Source: Planctomycetaceae bacterium (GTDB lineage Bacteria; Planctomycetota; Planctomycetia; Planctomycetales; Planctomycetaceae). Taken from it: 64,000 nucleotides of DNA. The position numbers and the translations under genes were made by a program. Position 1 is the first letter of the stretch. Every line of letters starts with the position of its first letter. The stretch spans positions 1-64,000 of the forward strand of contig JANSXP010000007.1 of assembly GCA_024742875.1 (NCBI GenBank). Reading direction: 5' to 3'. The notes under the pieces are model-generated. The model did no database searches. It saw only the letters and a program-made list of their open reading frames with translations, and was not told the origin of the DNA. Shown piece after piece: positions 1-9,135 of this stretch.

Positions 1-744
1 AAGGTGCCTGCTGTCCGCGGGGATGTTTCACTGGACGTGAGGGGACTGACGCGTGGTGGTGTCGTGCGGGATGTCAGTTTTGCGATTCGCCGGGGTGAGG
101 TCCTGGGGATCACCGGGCTGGTTGGTTCGGGCCGTACCGAACTGGTGCGCCTGATCTTTGGAGCTGATGCGGCGGACGCAGGTGAGATCTGGCTCAATGG
201 ACGGCGACTGAACGTCAGCCGTCCGGCTGACGCGATCGCGGCCGGCATCTGTCTGCTCACGGAAGATCGCAAACATCAGGGACTGGTGCTGGCCCACAGC
301 GTGCGTGAGAACTTTGGCCTGCCCAATCTGGCCCGGTTTTCACGCGGCGGTTTTGTTGATCAGCAGCAGGAGCGGCGGGCGTTTGCGGATTACGTGGATC
401 GTCTGCGGATTCGCATTCCCCATCAGGAACAGGCAGCCGGCAACCTTTCCGGCGGCAATCAGCAGAAAGTGGTCCTCGCCAAATGGCTGCAGCAGAACGC
501 GGATGTGCTCATCTTTGATGAACCCACGCGGGGAATTGACGTGGGGGCCAAACAGGAAATCTATCAGTTGATGAATGAACTGGCTGCCGATGGCAGGTCA
601 ATCATCATGATCAGTTCTGAACTGCCCGAGGTGATTGGGATGAGTGATCGGATTCTGGTGATGCACGAAGGACGCGTGTCGGGTGAAATCGTGGACGTCG
701 GCAGCACGTCACAGCAGCAGATCATGGAGCTGGCGATCGCATAA
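1..744 (+). CDS. Sugar ABC transporter ATP-binding protein, C-terminal part (RbsA/XylG/MglA type), 5' partial
   Basis: This is the ATP-hydrolysing subunit of a carbohydrate ABC importer on the cytoplasmic face of the membrane. The reading frame is open from the first base, so the N-terminus lies outside the window. What remains is the second nucleotide-binding domain of the two-domain RbsA/XylG class. It has a degenerate Walker A (TGLVGSGRTELV), the ABC signature LSGGNQQK, Walker B VLIFDEPTRGIDVGAK (the DEPTRGIDVGAK form is typical of sugar ABC ATPases) and a switch region ending near SSELPEV. A permease follows 25 bp downstream on the same strand, which fits a sugar-import operon. The substrate cannot be read from the sequence; ribose, xylose, galactose and autoinducer-2 importers share this architecture. 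The family call is secure. Confidence 0.95.
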   Translation, partial: KVPAVRGDVSLDVRGLTRGGVVRDVSFAIRRGEVLGITGLVGSGRTELVRLIFGADAADAGEIWLNGRRLNVSRPADAIAAGICLLTEDRKHQGLVLAHSVRENFGLPNLARFSRGGFVDQQQERRAFADYVDRLRIRIPHQEQAAGNLSGGNQQKVVLAKWLQQNADVLIFDEPTRGIDVGAKQEIYQLMNELAADGRSIIMISSELPEVIGMSDRILVMHEGRVSGEIVDVGSTSQQQIMELAIA

Positions 745-769
745 GCATCCCCACAGGACGCAACGATAC

Positions 770-2155
770 ATGGCACACACGTCGACAACAGAGAATTCGG
801 GTCCCGGCGGGCGGGACAGCACCACATCTGACGGTCGCCCCGACAGAGTATTCGGCAGGCTGTTGAATGACTATGGCATGCTGCTGGTGCTGGGAATCCT
901 CGTGGCCATCCTGAGCCTGCTGACGCTGGAGCAGCAGGTGCCGGCCGGTGCGGAAGCCGGCCGCCGTGTGGCTGCTGCCATCACGGCGTCGCGCGAATCC
1001 GTGGGAACCGCCCTGGTGATTGCCGAAACCACGAGTATCGATCAGGAATTTGTCAAAGCGGCCACGGAATCGCTCGATGCCGCGGGCTGGAAAGTGTCGG
1101 CCTCCGTCACCGGCACGCCGGCTGACGGCCGCCGTGCCATCGAGGCCGAACTTGACGGCGGCGGTGTGATCGACGCGATCGCTGTGACCGGTGATGCGGC
1201 CGGCTGGACCATTTATGAACGCTTTAAGCAGGTGGGTCGCGAGAAGTGCTTCAGTCCTGTGCCGTACACGTGGCCCACATTCGCCAAACTGGAGAATTTG
1301 CTGAGTGTGGCCAATCAGACAGCCATCTATGCGATCCTCGCCATTGGCATGACCATGGTGATTGTGACGGCCGGTATCGATTTGAGCGTGGGATCACTGG
1401 TGGCTCTGTCGTCAGTGGTGGCAGCGATGGTCATTCGCGGCAGTGGCGGGCAGGAGGCGTCTGCCATCATGGTGGTGGTTGGCTCGCTGGGCGGCATTCT
1501 CGTCTGCGGCGGCGCGGGACTGTTCAACGGAGTGATGGTGACTCGTTTTGGCATTCCTCCTTTCATCATCACGCTCTCGATGATGATGATCGCCCGCGGG
1601 CTGGCGCGGCGTCTGTCCGGTGAACTGTCCATTCAGGAGCTGCCGCCGGCATGGTCCACGCTGGGTTCCGGGACCATGCTGGGCGTGCCCAATCCGGTGA
1701 TTTTGATGATTGTGCTGTACCTGCTGGCACACGCGCTGATGACCCGCACGATGTTTGGTCGTTATGTGTACGCGGTGGGAGGCAATGAAGAGGCCGCGCG
1801 TCTGTCCGGTGTCCCCGTCACGAAGGTGAAGCTGCTCGTGTACACGCTGTGCGGCGTACTGGCGGGTTTGGGGGGTATTGTTCAGTCTTCCAAACTGGCG
1901 ACCGGTGACCCCAAACTGGGCGTGATGTTTGAGCTGGATGTGATTGCCGCGGTGGTTGTCGGTGGCACCTCGCTGATGGGCGGCGAAGGTCGCATCTTCG
2001 GCACACTGATCGGCGCGTTTATTATTGCCGTGATGAAGAACGGCCTGAACCTGATGAACGTGGGGGCGCCCGATCAGCAGATTGTGCTGGGTCTGGTGGT
2101 GACGGCCGCCGTTCTGGTCGACACGATCAAGCGGCGACGGCAGTCTTCCCGCTAG
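770..2155 (+). CDS. Sugar ABC transporter permease (RbsC type) with extracytoplasmic insertion
   Basis: This is the membrane-spanning subunit of the importer whose ATPase ends 25 bp upstream. The ATG at 770 (461 aa) is chosen because the longer frame would overlap the ATPase; a weak AGGA lies about 11 bp upstream. Residues 35-53 form the first membrane helix. The standard BPD_transp_2 core starts near residue 168, with AGIDLSVGS near 201-209 and later VVVGGTSLMGGEG, both hallmarks of RbsC/XylH permeases. Residues about 54-165 are an extra soluble segment absent from ordinary RbsC. Its alternating strands and helices (GTALVIAE, FVKAATESLDAAGWKV, IDAIAVTGDAAGW) look like one lobe of a type I periplasmic binding protein. 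No separate binding-protein gene is visible downstream; one could lie upstream of the window. Confidence 0.93.
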   Translation: MAHTSTTENSGPGGRDSTTSDGRPDRVFGRLLNDYGMLLVLGILVAILSLLTLEQQVPAGAEAGRRVAAAITASRESVGTALVIAETTSIDQEFVKAATESLDAAGWKVSASVTGTPADGRRAIEAELDGGGVIDAIAVTGDAAGWTIYERFKQVGREKCFSPVPYTWPTFAKLENLLSVANQTAIYAILAIGMTMVIVTAGIDLSVGSLVALSSVVAAMVIRGSGGQEASAIMVVVGSLGGILVCGGAGLFNGVMVTRFGIPPFIITLSMMMIARGLARRLSGELSIQELPPAWSTLGSGTMLGVPNPVILMIVLYLLAHALMTRTMFGRYVYAVGGNEEAARLSGVPVTKVKLLVYTLCGVLAGLGGIVQSSKLATGDPKLGVMFELDVIAAVVVGGTSLMGGEGRIFGTLIGAFIIAVMKNGLNLMNVGAPDQQIVLGLVVTAAVLVDTIKRRRQSSR

Positions 2156-2184
2156 CGCAGTGATGTCTGCGTTTGACGGGGGCG

Positions 2185-4011
2185 TCACCGCTCCTGTGGC
2201 AGTTGCAGGCAGACAATTTCCTGATCGTTACGGATCAGCAGACGGTCGCCGATGAGGATCGGATGGTTCCATGTCTTACGATCCAGTGCGGGCCGTGATC
2301 CGCGTTCGTTGTGGCCGTTGGCATCCGGCTCGAGAATGTGCAGGGTGCCTTTCTCGGCAACCACCAGCAGGCAGTTTTCTGCCTGCAGCAGCTGTCCGTG
2401 ACCGTAACGTCCTTTCTTCCACAGCTGCCGTCCTGTGTCGATATCCACGCCGCACAAAATGCCGTTGTCCAGACCGACGACCACCGAATCAAAAACCGCC
2501 ATATTGCAGAATTTGGTACGCATCGTGCGGCGCGTTTCCCATTGCGCCACTGGTTTCCAGGGTTCGGAGCCTGTGTCAAAACTCAGCCGCACCGCGCCGC
2601 CGCGATAGCCGGTGGCGATCAGCAACTCGTCGTTCTCCACGACCACTGGCTGCGTGGCATTGTTGTCCCACTCGTTGCTCCACTCAAACTGCCACAGTGT
2701 GGTCCCGTCAGCCGGGGCCACAGACAGCACACCACGGCCGGCGTGAACGACGATCTGGTCACGCCCGGCGAGTGTGAGCAATTCCGGTGACGCGTAGCTG
2801 GCCCGCCACCGGCTGTCTGTTCTCCACACCAGCTGACCGTCCTGCAGTGCGAACGCCGCCAGACAGGGGCCCTGTTCGGAAGGCGGACAGACGATCACCA
2901 GGTCACCGACGATCAGTGGGGAGCCGCACACGCCGTGCACCAGATTTTCCCCGGGAAACAGGGTTGTCGTATCGACCTCCCACAGCACTCGGCCTGTCGC
3001 CGCGTCCAGCCTGCGCAGCACACCCGTGGGGCCTATAGCCAGCACACTTATCTTTGATGGATCGTCCGTGTGTGCGATGAGCGCCGGCGTGGCGCGAGGG
3101 CCGTCGCCACCCAGACCGCTGCGAAAACCACCGCCTGATTCAGCGGCCGACCAGATCAGTTCCCCACTGGACAGTCGCCGTGCGGTGACGCAGTCTTCAC
3201 CGCTGATTTGCTCCTGGGTAAAGAACGTCTGTTCTGTCGCCGCGAAGGAACTCCAGCCGCTTCCACAGTCCGTCCGCCACAGCTCTTTCGGGGGCTGCTG
3301 ATCCCAGATGGTGGCGAGCGGCGTCGTGGTGGCCGCCAGCCGATCGGTCCCCAGATAGCCACCCCAGGTAATGGCTCCCAGTTCGGCCGGCTGCGAATTG
3401 ACCGTGTCTTTGGGAATCACGCGGGCCGCTCGTTTCCGCCAGGCCACCTCCACCGCCGCATCGCCGGTGAGTCCCGTGATATCAATCAGCGACCAGAAAA
3501 CAATAGCGGCCGCCGCCACGATGACCGTTCCTGCGGCGATGGCTTTGCCGCGGAAAAAACTCCACGCCCAGACGAACCACGCCACCCAGATGGTGCCCGA
3601 ACCCCACAGCACGGCCAGCAGGGGGCGGGGGATGGTGGAGTCCACGGCAATCGACAGCTGCACAACGGCCATCACATACCACAGGATGACGAGTGTGAGA
3701 AAATACAGTTGGCGGCGATCTTTGGGTTGGTCGACAAACTGCCGCAGTGCCAGCAGTCCGCCCACTGCGATCGCCAGCAGGGAAGCAGCACCAAACAGAA
3801 ACTCGGGCGTGCCGTCGAGCACCAGCCGAATCGTAAATCGGGCCGTGGCATACGGCGCGATCGCGTGGCTGCAAATCAGTGCCAGCAGGGCCCGGAGGAC
3901 CGTTTTTCCCGTGAGTTTCTCCACGGTATCGGGAGTGTCTGCTGTGGCAGCTTCGGCCGGCGGGTTCGGCCGGGCGGGCTGGCTGTCCTGTTCCGGTGAC
4001 GAGTCATTCAT
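2185..4011 (-). CDS. Membrane-anchored PQQ-like beta-propeller protein
   Basis: The product (608 aa from the ATG at 4011) has about four to five hydrophobic helices in its first ~200 residues. A large soluble domain of repeated strands follows, with PQQ/BamB-type signatures such as RLDAATGRVLWEV, AFALQDGQLVWRTD and VDIDTGRQLWKKG. This predicts a propeller exposed outside the cytoplasm and held by the N-terminal membrane region. The frame extends upstream to 4197, but that extension is basic and low-complexity, overlaps the divergent gene and is probably not translated. Planctomycetes carry many such proteins of unknown function, and there is no dehydrogenase catalytic signature. It converges on the sugar permease with a 29-bp gap. 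The role could be scaffold, sensor or enzyme; I cannot tell which. Confidence 0.8.
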   Translation of the reverse strand: MNDSSPEQDSQPARPNPPAEAATADTPDTVEKLTGKTVLRALLALICSHAIAPYATARFTIRLVLDGTPEFLFGAASLLAIAVGGLLALRQFVDQPKDRRQLYFLTLVILWYVMAVVQLSIAVDSTIPRPLLAVLWGSGTIWVAWFVWAWSFFRGKAIAAGTVIVAAAAIVFWSLIDITGLTGDAAVEVAWRKRAARVIPKDTVNSQPAELGAITWGGYLGTDRLAATTTPLATIWDQQPPKELWRTDCGSGWSSFAATEQTFFTQEQISGEDCVTARRLSSGELIWSAAESGGGFRSGLGGDGPRATPALIAHTDDPSKISVLAIGPTGVLRRLDAATGRVLWEVDTTTLFPGENLVHGVCGSPLIVGDLVIVCPPSEQGPCLAAFALQDGQLVWRTDSRWRASYASPELLTLAGRDQIVVHAGRGVLSVAPADGTTLWQFEWSNEWDNNATQPVVVENDELLIATGYRGGAVRLSFDTGSEPWKPVAQWETRRTMRTKFCNMAVFDSVVVGLDNGILCGVDIDTGRQLWKKGRYGHGQLLQAENCLLVVAEKGTLHILEPDANGHNERGSRPALDRKTWNHPILIGDRLLIRNDQEIVCLQLPQER

Positions 4012-4195
4012 AGCAAAAATTCCGGTCCGACTGGCAGAAGAAGGCGTCCATTGTCGCACAGTCTGCCGAACCCAGCGAGCCTGATCGTGCTGTCGGCTCA
4101 GCCGAGTTCCGCTGGACGTCGTCGCCTGCGGTCTGCTAGAACGCCGCTGGTGACGATTCTGACTGGCGGCGGGAACTGGCAACACAGGTTCATTC

Positions 4196-5056
4196 ATGGT
4201 GCATTCGGTTGTCCTGATTGGAAACTCGAAACGACGCGAGTTTGTCGGCTTCGCGTGTTGGCTTTGTGATCAGCCACAGTTGCGGATTGACGCCCACTTT
4301 GCCACTGCGGCTGATGCGCTGGCGGCTGACGATCAGATTCTGGCTCAGGCCGAGCTGACGATTGTGCTGCAGTCGTGGTCAGATCAATTCACCACCGAGG
4401 AGGCCGGGGCGCTGGTGGGAGCCACCCTTTTTCGTCGGCTGCTGTGCTGTTACGGACCCTGGTGCGAATCAGACGGCCGCAATCGTGCCGTTTGGCCGGA
4501 CGCTCATCGCGTTCCGCTGCGAATCGCGCGTCGCATAGTGGAGTGGGAAGTCCTGCGGCTGCAGCGCGGCGAGCCGGCCGTCCCGCCCACGTCGGCCAGA
4601 GATGAGATCTTTGCTTACCGACTGGGAGAGCCCGAGGAGTGGGCCCCCCTGCCCGATTATCTCAACCAGACCGCACTGGTGGTCGGTCCCGATCGCGTGC
4701 TGCGTCAGACGGTCGCCGATTTGCTGGAGGAATTTGGACTGCACGCACGTGCCACGCCATTGCTGGATGACCACGTGGATCTGACCGACACGCTGGAAGA
4801 GCTGTCACAAGCGCAGGTTTCGCTCATCGTCCACGACCTGGATCCCTGGGGCGAGCATCTGGCCGCTTCGCTGGATCGGGTTCGCTATCGGTTTCCACAG
4901 GCGGAAATTGTGGGAACAGCCAGCATGCCTGATGCGGGTTTGAGCTGCGAAACGGCCGATGTGGATTTGCCGTACATCGTGCCCAAACTTGATCTGGACG
5001 ACAGTCTGCGATGGATGCTGCACGAACTGTCCCAGCCGCGACGACTGCCCGCCTGA
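4196..5056 (+). CDS. Protein with two degenerate receiver-like domains
   Basis: A 286-aa soluble protein with no signal peptide or membrane helix. The C-terminal half (about residues 165-280) has the order of a response-regulator receiver: an initial hydrophobic strand (TALVVGPD), a strand ending in an acidic pair (SLIVHDLDPWG) and a lysine after a hydrophobic strand (YIVPKLDLDD), like the conserved K of receivers. The first half starts similarly (SVVLIGNSK) but lacks the acidic residues (TIVLQSWSDQ). I read it as a tandem of one degenerate and one plausible receiver without an output domain. No kinase is adjacent. The start at 4196 lies in the intergenic region of the divergent PQQ gene, so the two may share a control region. 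The fold assignment is inference from pattern only. Confidence 0.6.
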   Translation: MVHSVVLIGNSKRREFVGFACWLCDQPQLRIDAHFATAADALAADDQILAQAELTIVLQSWSDQFTTEEAGALVGATLFRRLLCCYGPWCESDGRNRAVWPDAHRVPLRIARRIVEWEVLRLQRGEPAVPPTSARDEIFAYRLGEPEEWAPLPDYLNQTALVVGPDRVLRQTVADLLEEFGLHARATPLLDDHVDLTDTLEELSQAQVSLIVHDLDPWGEHLAASLDRVRYRFPQAEIVGTASMPDAGLSCETADVDLPYIVPKLDLDDSLRWMLHELSQPRRLPA

Positions 5057-5098
5057 CGGCAGCGGACCTCGTTCGTCCATCACGGTCGCCGTCGTCGT

Positions 5099-5992
5099 TT
5101 ACAGAATCAGTTTTTCCGCGGGAAACACGGGGCCCTCCACACATGTGCGGCGGTAATCCCACGAACCATCATCCTCGCGGACTCTGGCCACGCAGCTGAA
5201 ACAGGCGCCAAAACCGCACGCCATGGGCGTTTCCAGACTCAGCCAGCAAGGCACGCCCGCTGTTTCGCAAATGTCAGCGACGGCCTTCATCATGGGCTCC
5301 GGACCACAGCAGTAAACGTGGGTGTCGTCTTTGCCGGCGTCCAGTTGCTGCTGCAGCAGTTCGGTCACATAGCCGTGATGCCCGGCACTGCCGTCGTCGG
5401 TGGCAATATGTACGTGGAGTCCGGGAATGTCGAAATCATCCAGCCCCGCCAGGTAAGTCTCTGATCGTACGCCGTAGCACAGCGTGACTTTCTCCGGCGA
5501 TGTCACACCTCGCGCTGGCTGACCATACTGCTGCAAACCCAATGCTTCCCGCGCGACCCCAAGGAAAGGCGTTTGACCGATTCCGCCAGCCACGCAGATC
5601 AGGTGTTTGGCGGCCGGCGGAGGAAACCCGTTGCCCAGCGGGCCCCACAATTCCACTTCATCGCCCGTCTTCCAGCCGCTCATCAGGCCGGTCAGTTTTC
5701 CCACAACGACAAAACCGAATTCCACGCCCACCGGCAGCGACCCTTTGCAGGGTCGGCCGTCTTCACTGTAGATGTCGTACAGCGCGAACGGACGACCCAG
5801 CAGGGGATCGCTGCCGGACTGAGGGCGAATCATGAAGAACTGACCGGGTGTGATCGCTGCTGCCAGTTCCGGCTGACGGATACGTACTGCCCAGGTGTCC
5901 CGGGCCATCTGCCGCACGCCGTCCACCGTTGCACGGTGCTGGGACGCTCCAAACATCATTCCGGGAAGGCAGGCCGATTCAGAATCAGACAT
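5099..5992 (-). CDS. pyrK: Dihydroorotate dehydrogenase electron-transfer subunit-like flavoprotein (PyrK type)
   Basis: An iron-sulfur flavoprotein that would pass electrons between NAD(H) and a partner, in pyrimidine synthesis the class 1B dihydroorotate dehydrogenase PyrD. The order is a ferredoxin-reductase FAD domain with GRPFALYDI, a nucleotide-binding domain with [10 protein letters not shown], then a C-terminal [2Fe-2S] cluster motif, CGFGACFSC, completed by a later Cys (YRRTCVEG). About 297 aa from the ATG at 5992; a GTG 21 bp upstream is an alternative and neither has a clear ribosome site. No pyrD gene is adjacent, so the partner must be elsewhere or this is a related NAD(P)H-linked reductase of the same family. 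Confidence 0.85.
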   Translation of the reverse strand: MSDSESACLPGMMFGASQHRATVDGVRQMARDTWAVRIRQPELAAAITPGQFFMIRPQSGSDPLLGRPFALYDIYSEDGRPCKGSLPVGVEFGFVVVGKLTGLMSGWKTGDEVELWGPLGNGFPPPAAKHLICVAGGIGQTPFLGVAREALGLQQYGQPARGVTSPEKVTLCYGVRSETYLAGLDDFDIPGLHVHIATDDGSAGHHGYVTELLQQQLDAGKDDTHVYCCGPEPMMKAVADICETAGVPCWLSLETPMACGFGACFSCVARVREDDGSWDYRRTCVEGPVFPAEKLIL

Positions 5993-6090
5993 CGCGGTTT
6001 CTATCGCTGACACAGAGGGGACAGTTCATCAATGCGCAGTTTACTTGCGCGGTCGCACAATAGCGACACAGCAGCCCGATGGTGGTGCGG

Positions 6091-7146
6091 CTAGCGACGT
6101 CCGGGGCGTCGTTTGCCGGCCTTCTTTTTGACTTTGCGTTTCACCGTTCGTTTGGCGGGCCGCTTTTTGCCAGCGGCAGCTGAACCGCTTTTCACGTTGC
6201 GGGCAGCCCCTCGACGCCCAGCCGCCTGAGGTCGCTCGGCGGCGGCCGCCTTCTTTTCGCGGGCTTCCCGAGCGGCTTTGGCAATCTTCTTGGTGTTGCC
6301 TCGAGGCCGCTGAGCGCGTTTTTGCGGCGTATTGTCGACAAAGTCGTACAGCTCCTTCAGTTCAGCGGAACGCAGTTCCCGAGCGGCGCCCAGCTCCAGC
6401 CGGCCCAGACGCAGTGGGCCAAAGGCGACCCGCTGCAGGTTCATCACCTTGTGACCCGCGCGGGCCATCAGGCGGCGGATTTCCCGGTTCTTGCCTTCCT
6501 GCATCTCCAGTTCCAAAAAGGCACTGCGGCCCTTCCGCTTCAGGATGCGAATTTTCTGGAAGCGGAAAAATCCGTCTGAGAAGTACATGCCGTGACGCAG
6601 CTCGCCCAGTGTTTCCGGCGTGGGCAGACCGGCCACCTGCACGCGGTACTTTCGGGTCACTTCGTAGCGGGGATGAGCCAGATGTTCGGCCAGGGCGCCA
6701 TCATTGGTGACCAGCAGCAGTCCCTCTGTGTTTTCGTCCAGACGTCCCACCGTAAACAGCCGCTGGTCGCCGGCGGGCACCAGATCCACCGCGCGGGGAC
6801 GACCGGCCGGATCGCGATTGGTGCAGACAACGCCTTTGGGTTTGTTCAGCAGGAAATACTGGTAGCGAGGTGGCAGCAGCCGTTCTCCGTCCAGGCTCAC
6901 GTCCTGTTCTTCGGGGCGGACGATGGTCGCCGGATTGCGCACCGTTTCTCCGTCCACCGTCACGCGGCCGGCACGAATAAACTCTTCTGTGTTGCGACGA
7001 GAGTCCACGCCGGCAGTGGCCAGAAATTTCTGCAGTCGCGTGCCTTTTCCGGCGTCTGACAGACACTCCGGCCGAGGCAACTGGCGTCCCGCCGCGCGAG
7101 AGCGGCGGGTGCTGCGGGATTCAGAATTGCCCTGAGAAGACGCCAT
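6091..7146 (-). CDS. RsuA/RluB-family pseudouridine synthase with basic C-terminal tail
   Basis: Converts a specific uridine in ribosomal RNA (23S for RluB, 16S for RsuA) to pseudouridine. An S4 RNA-binding domain comes first ([16 protein letters not shown]), then the catalytic domain with [17 protein letters not shown], where the Asp of GRLD is the expected catalytic residue. A later segment, [18 protein letters not shown], is typical of the RsuA/RluB group. The ATG at 7146 gives 351 aa; the longer frame to 7203 is unsupported. The last ~80 residues are rich in Lys, Arg and Ala, a common extension in GC-rich lineages that may add RNA affinity. It resembles RluB more than RsuA, but the target is not proven. 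Confidence 0.9.
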   Translation of the reverse strand: MASSQGNSESRSTRRSRAAGRQLPRPECLSDAGKGTRLQKFLATAGVDSRRNTEEFIRAGRVTVDGETVRNPATIVRPEEQDVSLDGERLLPPRYQYFLLNKPKGVVCTNRDPAGRPRAVDLVPAGDQRLFTVGRLDENTEGLLLVTNDGALAEHLAHPRYEVTRKYRVQVAGLPTPETLGELRHGMYFSDGFFRFQKIRILKRKGRSAFLELEMQEGKNREIRRLMARAGHKVMNLQRVAFGPLRLGRLELGAARELRSAELKELYDFVDNTPQKRAQRPRGNTKKIAKAAREAREKKAAAAERPQAAGRRGAARNVKSGSAAAGKKRPAKRTVKRKVKKKAGKRRPGRR

Positions 7147-7654
7147 GGTGAAAGACCATTGAGTGGGACGAACTGGCCGAATGCCGGAAAACCGCGAAGA
7201 CAACGCGATGGGGCGTGTGGATCATACAGCGGGGAGAGTTCCCGGGCCGCACACCGGCATCGGGGCGAATTGTATAGACGATCCGAGCAAAGCGATCGGG
7301 GAACTGGGTTATTCCGCAGATTTGGTGAAGGAGATGACCGTCAGGGCGAACGACCGTCCAGGGTGCCAGCGCAGGGATGGTTACCTCTGCCGAATGCCTG
7401 CAATCGGTACAGACAGCAGAGTTTTCGATGGTCGAACGATCGAAAGATCTGCGAAGTCCGCGTGCTGTCTGTAGGGGCTGCATGCCTCGTAGCAACGCAG
7501 TGGCAGACTTCGCCACTGCTGCACACAGTTTCCCGCAATTTTGCCGCTGTCCGATTGCGATACAAAGGGTATCGAATTGCCGGGCCCGCCTCGGTACGAT
7601 GGAGTCATTCGATCGCCTGCATTCTGACTTTCAGGCCAATCCAAAGGATGGATC
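7147..7654. other. Intergenic region between divergent genes
   Basis: About 500 bases separate the pseudouridine synthase and the BON protein. I find no supportable gene here. A short inverted repeat, CGATAC/GTATCG with a 5-nt spacer, lies at 7558-7574, about 80 bp before the BON start, and could be an operator; this is only a pattern. Confidence 0.5.
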
Positions 7655-8332
7655 ATGAACCGCTTGTTCTTGCTGCGAATTTGCTGCGCCGGGGCTTTGG
7701 CCCTGACTTCTTCCAACGTCTTCGGCCAGGTGGGCAACCTTGGGGGTGGTAATGCGGGCGGCGGTAACGCGGGCACCACGCAGGGTGGCCAGCAGGCCGG
7801 TAATACGACCGAAAGTCTGGGGGGCCGCACAACTCAGGGCATTGGAGCGGCTGCCGACCAGGGCAATCAATTCACAGGTGGCAGCATCGCTGACCTGTTT
7901 GTGGGCGGTGCCGCAGACGGTCTGTTTGCCGGTGGCGGCATCACCACCGACCGCAATAGCAATCGTCAGTTTCAGTCGCTCAATTCACAGAGCGTACCCA
8001 CCGGAGGCACCCGCAACACCAGTGGGACTCCCCGGTCGGTGCGAACCCGGCTGAAGGTGGCCTTTGCCGTACCCGCCTCGCGAAGTGCCGTGCGACCGGC
8101 CAGCCCCGCCTGGCCAACCATGCAGCGTATGGCCTCGTATCGAAACGATCTGAAAGACGTGCGTGTCTCTATTGACGCTCAGGGCGTTGCCACGCTGACA
8201 GGACAGGTGGCCGATGACGCCACCAGACGACTGGCCGCCAATCTGCTGCGTCTGCGTCCCGGCGTGCGACGCTTGAACAATCAGATCATCACTCAGCAAG
8301 CCGAGCTGGTGCCCATGCTGCCGGTGCGATAA
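7655..8332 (+). CDS. Secreted Gly-rich protein with C-terminal BON domain
   Basis: A 225-aa exported protein. The ATG at 7655 has a good AAGGA site about 8 bp upstream. Residues 1-24 form a signal peptide ending around NVFGQ. A Gly/Asn/Thr/Gln-rich low-complexity stretch follows (to about residue 110), then a short basic linker. The last ~65 residues match a BON domain, with the core VSIDAQGVATLTGQV and a following helix and strand (LRPGVRRLNNQII). BON domains are periplasmic or outer-membrane modules that bind phospholipid or partner proteins (OsmY, secretins, mechanosensitive channels). It stands alone in a monocistronic setting, so the partner is unknown. Confidence 0.85.
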   Translation: MNRLFLLRICCAGALALTSSNVFGQVGNLGGGNAGGGNAGTTQGGQQAGNTTESLGGRTTQGIGAAADQGNQFTGGSIADLFVGGAADGLFAGGGITTDRNSNRQFQSLNSQSVPTGGTRNTSGTPRSVRTRLKVAFAVPASRSAVRPASPAWPTMQRMASYRNDLKDVRVSIDAQGVATLTGQVADDATRRLAANLLRLRPGVRRLNNQIITQQAELVPMLPVR

Positions 8333-8391
8333 ATCGGCGCGACAGGCCGGGGTCCGATCAGGCCCGATTCAGCTTCCGAGTCAGCGCACGA

Positions 8392-9135
8392 TCAGGCCAG
8401 AATCAGATCGGTCACCCGCTGACCGCCCAGCTGGCTGGGAGAGATGACTTCGTCTATGCCCGCCTTACGCATGCGGTTGCTGATGGCCGAGTTGTTGGAG
8501 CGGGCGATGACCGCGATGCCGTCGCCCATGTCCTTGCAGGTGATGCCGATCAGCAGATTGTCCAGCTCGGAGTCCATCGCGGCCACGACGTGTTTTGCCG
8601 TGAGGATGTTGGCCTTCGCCAGATTCAGTTCACTGGTGGCGTCGCCTTCGATGGTCTGCACACGACGAAACTTCTTTTTGAATTCCGCCAGCTGTTTGGC
8701 GTTGGTGTCGATGACCACGACATCCGTGCGTTTGCGGGCCAGTCGTTCCACAACCGCCTGAGCCATCAGTCCGCTGCCACAAACGATGGTGTGATCTTTG
8801 AAGGAGGCAATCATGCGAGCCGTCTTTCTGCGTTGAAAATGTCCGCCGAGATCACACTCGACAATGAAACTGGTGAGAATGGCCGTCCAGCCCGTCATGC
8901 TGATCAGGCTCAGAAAAATCAGGCCCGAGGTGAACCAGCGTCCCGCCTCGGTCAGCGTGTTGGTCTCCCCGTAACCCACGGTGGAAATGGTGATCACGGT
9001 CATGAAAAAGCTGTCGGCAATGCTCCAGCCCTCCACCACGCCATAGCCCAGCGTGCCGAACGCCACAACGCCCAGCAGCCAGTACATCCCCTTCCACAGC
9101 CGCCGCAAAGGGAGTTGTTCTTTCTGCGGGATCAT
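8392..9135 (-). CDS. Potassium channel with RCK/TrkA-N regulatory domain
   Basis: A two-helix K+ channel subunit (247 aa) expected to form a tetramer in the inner membrane. The N-terminal third has a first helix, a pore loop with the filter motif TISTVGYGE, and a second helix. A Rossmann-type RCK domain follows (TIVCGSGLMAQAVVERLA with VVVID at the end of the next strand), which would bind NAD(H), a nucleotide or Ca2+ and gate the pore. The RCK_C domain is missing, so the protein is shorter than MthK. Its start overlaps the stop of the HDOD gene upstream by 4 bp, indicating translational coupling. Confidence 0.92.
   Translation of the reverse strand: MIPQKEQLPLRRLWKGMYWLLGVVAFGTLGYGVVEGWSIADSFFMTVITISTVGYGETNTLTEAGRWFTSGLIFLSLISMTGWTAILTSFIVECDLGGHFQRRKTARMIASFKDHTIVCGSGLMAQAVVERLARKRTDVVVIDTNAKQLAEFKKKFRRVQTIEGDATSELNLAKANILTAKHVVAAMDSELDNLLIGITCKDMGDGIAVIARSNNSAISNRMRKAGIDEVISPSQLGGQRVTDLILA

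Noticed and set aside
2185-2579. Additional reading frames inside the PQQ gene on both strands
   Set aside because: Shadows of a GC-rich coding frame; no protein motifs.
4012-4197. 62-residue upstream extension of the PQQ protein
   Set aside because: Basic low-complexity sequence without a signal peptide, overlapping the divergent gene start; the ATG at 4011 is a better start.
7121-7516. 131-aa open frame on the minus strand in the gap before the BON gene
   Set aside because: Composition and lack of any motif suggest chance; it overlaps the start region of the pseudouridine synthase and has no ribosome site.
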